The position numbers and the translations under genes are program-made. A DNA stretch of 42,537 nucleotides from Caulobacteraceae bacterium (GTDB lineage: Bacteria > Pseudomonadota > Alphaproteobacteria > Caulobacterales > Caulobacteraceae), in assembly GCA_019747095.1 (NCBI GenBank), contig JAIERG010000029.1, positions 1 through 42,537 on the forward strand. The letters run 5' to 3'. How positions within the stretch are numbered: the first letter of the stretch is position 1; each line of letters opens with the position of its first letter. The notes beneath the pieces are model-generated. The model searched no databases, was not told the DNA's origin, and saw nothing but the letters and a program-made list of their open reading frames with translations. Below, piece after piece: positions 36,930 to 42,537 of the stretch.

Positions 36930-39518
36930 ATGAAGTCCCGTCACCGGCCGCCCCTGACCCTGACAGACCCCGAACCAGAGGCCGCTCTCACTGCGGAAAA
37001 TGGGAGCTCGACGGATGAGCGGGTGGCTGGCGGTGACAACGGGACGAGTGCGACGCCTGTCATGGATGGCTTGCGGCCCATGTCGGAACGCCGCCGGCGT
37101 CGGCTCCAGGAACAGCAGCGCCCGGAGCCGGAGACGCCTTCGGCCAGCAAGGTGCCGGTTGCTGCAAAAGAGCCCCCAGCGGCACCACCGGTTCGGGTCC
37201 TTGAGGAAAAGGAGAGTCAGGAGATCACATTCGCGACCAGCGCCGACACTCCCCCGGCGACGCGCGAAGCAGTCTCGCCCCCGACGCCGGTCGCCGTGAG
37301 CCGAACTGCCGCACTGCCTTCGTCGAATGGAACCTATCTGATCGCCGGTGCAGCCGCCGCCCTCTGGGTGGGCGGTGTCGCATCCTGGGCCGCCTATGAG
37401 GTCGGTGCCGGTCAGGTCACGCTCGATCCCCTTCGTCTTGCACTCTACGCCCTGATCGCTTTGGCTCCTGCTGGTTTAGCCGTGATGCTGGCCCACGCTG
37501 TTCGACAGGGTGCCGGTCTGGCCGCCGAAACGCGGAGGGCCCGGGATCTTGCCGAGGCCCTGGTCGCGCCGACGGCGCTGGCCGCTCAGCAGGCCGGTGA
37601 TGTGCTGGTCACGCTGCGAAACGATATCGATCAAGCTGCGCTGGCCGCAGAGCGGGCCCGTAGTGACATGGCTTTGCTACGCGAGGCGTTGGCGCAGGAA
37701 ACCCAACGCCTGAACGACGCCGCCGAGGTTGCAGGTCGAACAGCGCGGCGACTTGTCGAGCAACTCGGCAAGGAGCGGGAGGAGATGGCGAGCCTGGGCG
37801 GTCGTCTGGACACCCAGGCCTCGGGCGTCCTCGACGCTGTGGAGAAGCAATCCCGATTGATCGTCGATGCATCGGACCTCGCGCAGACCCAGTTGCGTGA
37901 AGCCGAAGCGGCTCTTGCCGCGCGCGCCGCTGACCTGGCCGCAGCCGCGACCGAAGCACAGGACGCCGCGCGTCTGGCCGCCGATGATTTGGCCCGCCAG
38001 ACTCTTAGGCTGGAGAATGCCGGTACCGGCGTCGCCGAACAGATCCAGTCCGTTGAGGAAGGCCTAAGCCAGCAAAGGGCCGCGCTGGTGACAGCTGCCT
38101 ATGCGCTAAGGACCGATCAGGAAGACTTCTCCGCTCAGGTTGAGAGCCAGCGGGCCCAGCTCACTGAACAGCTGTCGGCCGCTCGCACTGCGGCGGCCGA
38201 CCTGGGCGATACATCGACCCGCGCCTCGGAAGGGATTCGCGATCTGGTCGAGGCGGCGGCCGATCAGTTCCGCGCGCTGGTCGACCTGTCCCAGCGCGAG
38301 GCCGATGGGTTTGACGCTGCCACCAAGCTCTCCCTCGACAAGTTCGAGGCCTTGGCGGCCGAGGCGCGCGACACACTGATCGAAGAAACCCGCCGTGCGC
38401 TCGCCATGCTTCAGGCGGCGGCTGAAGAAAGCCGTCAGACCGCCTCGGACGCGACAACCCAGGCCCAGATCCATGCCGACCGGCTTGGAGAAGCCCTGTT
38501 CGAGGCCGCGAAGAAAGCCGACGAAGCCGCCGATGCCCGGGTCGAGGGCGCGCGTCGGATCGTTCTCGAGACCACGGATCTGGTGGACGTCGCCGGGGAA
38601 CAGGCGATCCAGAAACTTGAGTCCACGCTCGAACGCATGACCCAGGCGCTTGCTGAGGTGGACGCAGCGATCGGCGATCTGGACGAACGCGCCGCCCGCT
38701 TGCCGGAGGAGGCCCGGGCCCGAGCGGAAGCTGTCCGTGTCACGGTCGAGGATGGCCTCGCTGCGCTTGCAGCCGCGTCTCGCAAGGCCGCTGAAGACAC
38801 AGAGGCCCTTGATGCCGGGTTCCAGGAACGCGTGCGTCGAAACTACGACATGCTGACCGAGGCTGTCAGGCTGATGGGCGTCGTGTCGGGCGATCCGGCT
38901 CCCATCCGGAGGCGGGAGCCGCCCGTCGAGTCAGCCTCGTCGTTGACGTCCCAGCCCCCGTCCCCCCGTGAGCCGGAACGACCGGCACAGGACCGGGAGC
39001 GCAGTTTCGGACTTCGCGGCCGCTTGCGGCTCGCCCCAACCGCCGAAGACCCTGGTACGCGGGCCAAGCCCACGGGATCGGACCGTCTGGATTGGGCCGA
39101 TCTGGTTGATGACGCAGAAGCAGAGGCCCCGCTCGAGCTCGACACACCGGTCATGCCCGACGACTCGGAGGCGCTGGCGGATCGGATCACGGCCGCGATC
39201 CGCCGTATGGGCGTGGATCCCAACGCCCTGCTTCCGCGGTCGAGGGTTGAAGAAGCCGCCGAGGCCTTTGCGAGCAGGGACCCGGACAGGGCCCGACAGA
39301 TAGTGCGTCGCGTTGCCCCCGCAGCCGTCCGCAGCGTCTCCCGGCGGGTGATCAGCGACCACCAGCTGAGGTCCGACGCCGAGCGCTTCATCCGCCAGCT
39401 GGCCAACAGGCTCAGCCAGCAAGCTGGTGAGGGCGTAAACTCCGTCATGGCCGTCCTGGCGACCGATATGGGTCGTGCATTCATGCTCCTTGACGCGGCG
39501 ATCGGCGATCTCGCCTGA
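36930..39518 (+). CDS. tipN: TipN-like polar localisation protein: two N-terminal TM helices followed by a very long coiled coil
   Basis: 862 aa; TYLIAGAAAALWVGGVASWAAYEV / LALYALIALAPAGLAVMLAHAV TM pair, then about 450 aa of Ala/Glu/Arg heptads. Size and architecture match Caulobacter TipN; homology not verified. Confidence 0.6.
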   Translation: MKSRHRPPLTLTDPEPEAALTAENGSSTDERVAGGDNGTSATPVMDGLRPMSERRRRRLQEQQRPEPETPSASKVPVAAKEPPAAPPVRVLEEKESQEITFATSADTPPATREAVSPPTPVAVSRTAALPSSNGTYLIAGAAAALWVGGVASWAAYEVGAGQVTLDPLRLALYALIALAPAGLAVMLAHAVRQGAGLAAETRRARDLAEALVAPTALAAQQAGDVLVTLRNDIDQAALAAERARSDMALLREALAQETQRLNDAAEVAGRTARRLVEQLGKEREEMASLGGRLDTQASGVLDAVEKQSRLIVDASDLAQTQLREAEAALAARAADLAAAATEAQDAARLAADDLARQTLRLENAGTGVAEQIQSVEEGLSQQRAALVTAAYALRTDQEDFSAQVESQRAQLTEQLSAARTAAADLGDTSTRASEGIRDLVEAAADQFRALVDLSQREADGFDAATKLSLDKFEALAAEARDTLIEETRRALAMLQAAAEESRQTASDATTQAQIHADRLGEALFEAAKKADEAADARVEGARRIVLETTDLVDVAGEQAIQKLESTLERMTQALAEVDAAIGDLDERAARLPEEARARAEAVRVTVEDGLAALAAASRKAAEDTEALDAGFQERVRRNYDMLTEAVRLMGVVSGDPAPIRRREPPVESASSLTSQPPSPREPERPAQDRERSFGLRGRLRLAPTAEDPGTRAKPTGSDRLDWADLVDDAEAEAPLELDTPVMPDDSEALADRITAAIRRMGVDPNALLPRSRVEEAAEAFASRDPDRARQIVRRVAPAAVRSVSRRVISDHQLRSDAERFIRQLANRLSQQAGEGVNSVMAVLATDMGRAFMLLDAAIGDLA

Positions 39519-39678
39519 CAAGGGATTCGCGGGTCGATTGATCGGCTTGGCGACGGTTTCGACTTGACGGCGACGATCGATTTCCGACACGGTCCAGCCG
39601 CTGTCACGACTTTGTCATGCGCAGCCGGGGGTCACAGTATGGGCCGCCAGAACGCGTCAACGGCTCTTGCAAGGCTTC

Positions 39679-40252
39679 ATGCTCGACACTGCCGCCGAGG
39701 AAACGGCCGACCGCAGGCCCGCCATGTTGATCTGCGTGTACGACGACGCTGATCCTGCTTGGCCACTGAACGACACCGGACTTCCGACGGCGCGTATGCG
39801 GTCACTCGGCCCGGATGAACCCGATGCCCTCGCCCGTCGCATCGTCAACGAGCTGGCGGATGAGACCTGTCGCGCCGTGCTTTTGGTCGGTCGCTCTAGA
39901 AAGTCGGATCGGTTCCACGTGCAGTTGCGGGCAGAGAACCGGGCTCTCAAGGGCGGACGCAAGCTGGCTGTGACCGGTCCCGCTGTCGCCCGAGCCACAG
40001 CGCCGGCATCAGAGATGGTTCGTGCCATAAGCGACGTTGGCTTTATCGCTGAGGCCACGTCAGACTCTGAGGACGACGCCGGCTCATACCTGCTCTATCG
40101 GATACTGACCGCTCTGCCCGACAACGCGGATGCTGCTGCGATTGGTCTTTTGCGGACACCGGCCGGACTGGAACCGGAGGCCGCGAGGCGCGGGGTTGAG
40201 GCCGCAGCGACGGCGATTGCGCGCCACCTGTCACCGCTGCCGAGGTCTCGGT

Positions 40253-40260
<8 letters not shown>
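39679..40260 (+). CDS. Pyroglutamyl-peptidase I (C15)-like protein lacking catalytic residues
   Basis: C-terminal layout ...LLVGRSRKSDRFHVQLRAENRALKGGRKLAVTGP...SDSEDDAGSYLLYRILTALPDNADAAAIGLLRTP resembles C15, but the C15-typical SxDAGxYLCN Cys and the FIHVP His are absent. Confidence 0.5.

Positions 40261-42537
<2,277 letters not shown>

Overview
The window is about 42.5 kb of high-GC alphaproteobacterial chromosome, Caulobacterales/Brevundimonas-like judging from gene content. No rRNA, tRNA or CRISPR array was recognised.

Left to right:
- The 3' end of cobS.
- A putative PUA/EVE-like + HNH modification-dependent nuclease.
- Holin-like and CsbD genes, clpA/clpS, a phasin, and a DacD-like D,D-carboxypeptidase with a SPOR domain.
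- A long minus-strand glycan-utilisation locus: LacI regulator, TonB receptor, PF10091/GH144-like 'glucoamylase', ABC binding lipoprotein, two permeases and a large multidomain six-hairpin glycosidase.
- A carboxylesterase and an orphan receiver.
- A carotenoid (astaxanthin-type) cluster: fni, crtZ, crtW, crtB, crtI, crtY and a CrtI-like oxidoreductase, but no crtE in the window.
- A protein with five PPC repeats, folD, a LemA/TPM cluster, and EEP and PLD phosphodiesterases.
- A TipN-like polar coiled-coil protein, a catalytically degenerate pyroglutamyl-peptidase-like protein, an MFS transporter and a DUF423 protein.
- A proline iminopeptidase truncated at the right edge by what looks like the left end of an IS3-family element.

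The most interesting signals:
- A perfect 25-bp palindrome abutting the phasin promoter.
- A malE-REP-malF-like inverted repeat inside the glycan ABC operon.
- Terminator-like hairpins immediately before crtY and before the GH144-like gene.
- The PUA/EVE-HNH nuclease.
- The dead C15-like protein next to the TipN-like gene.

All calls come from reading the translations and sequence. No database search was run.
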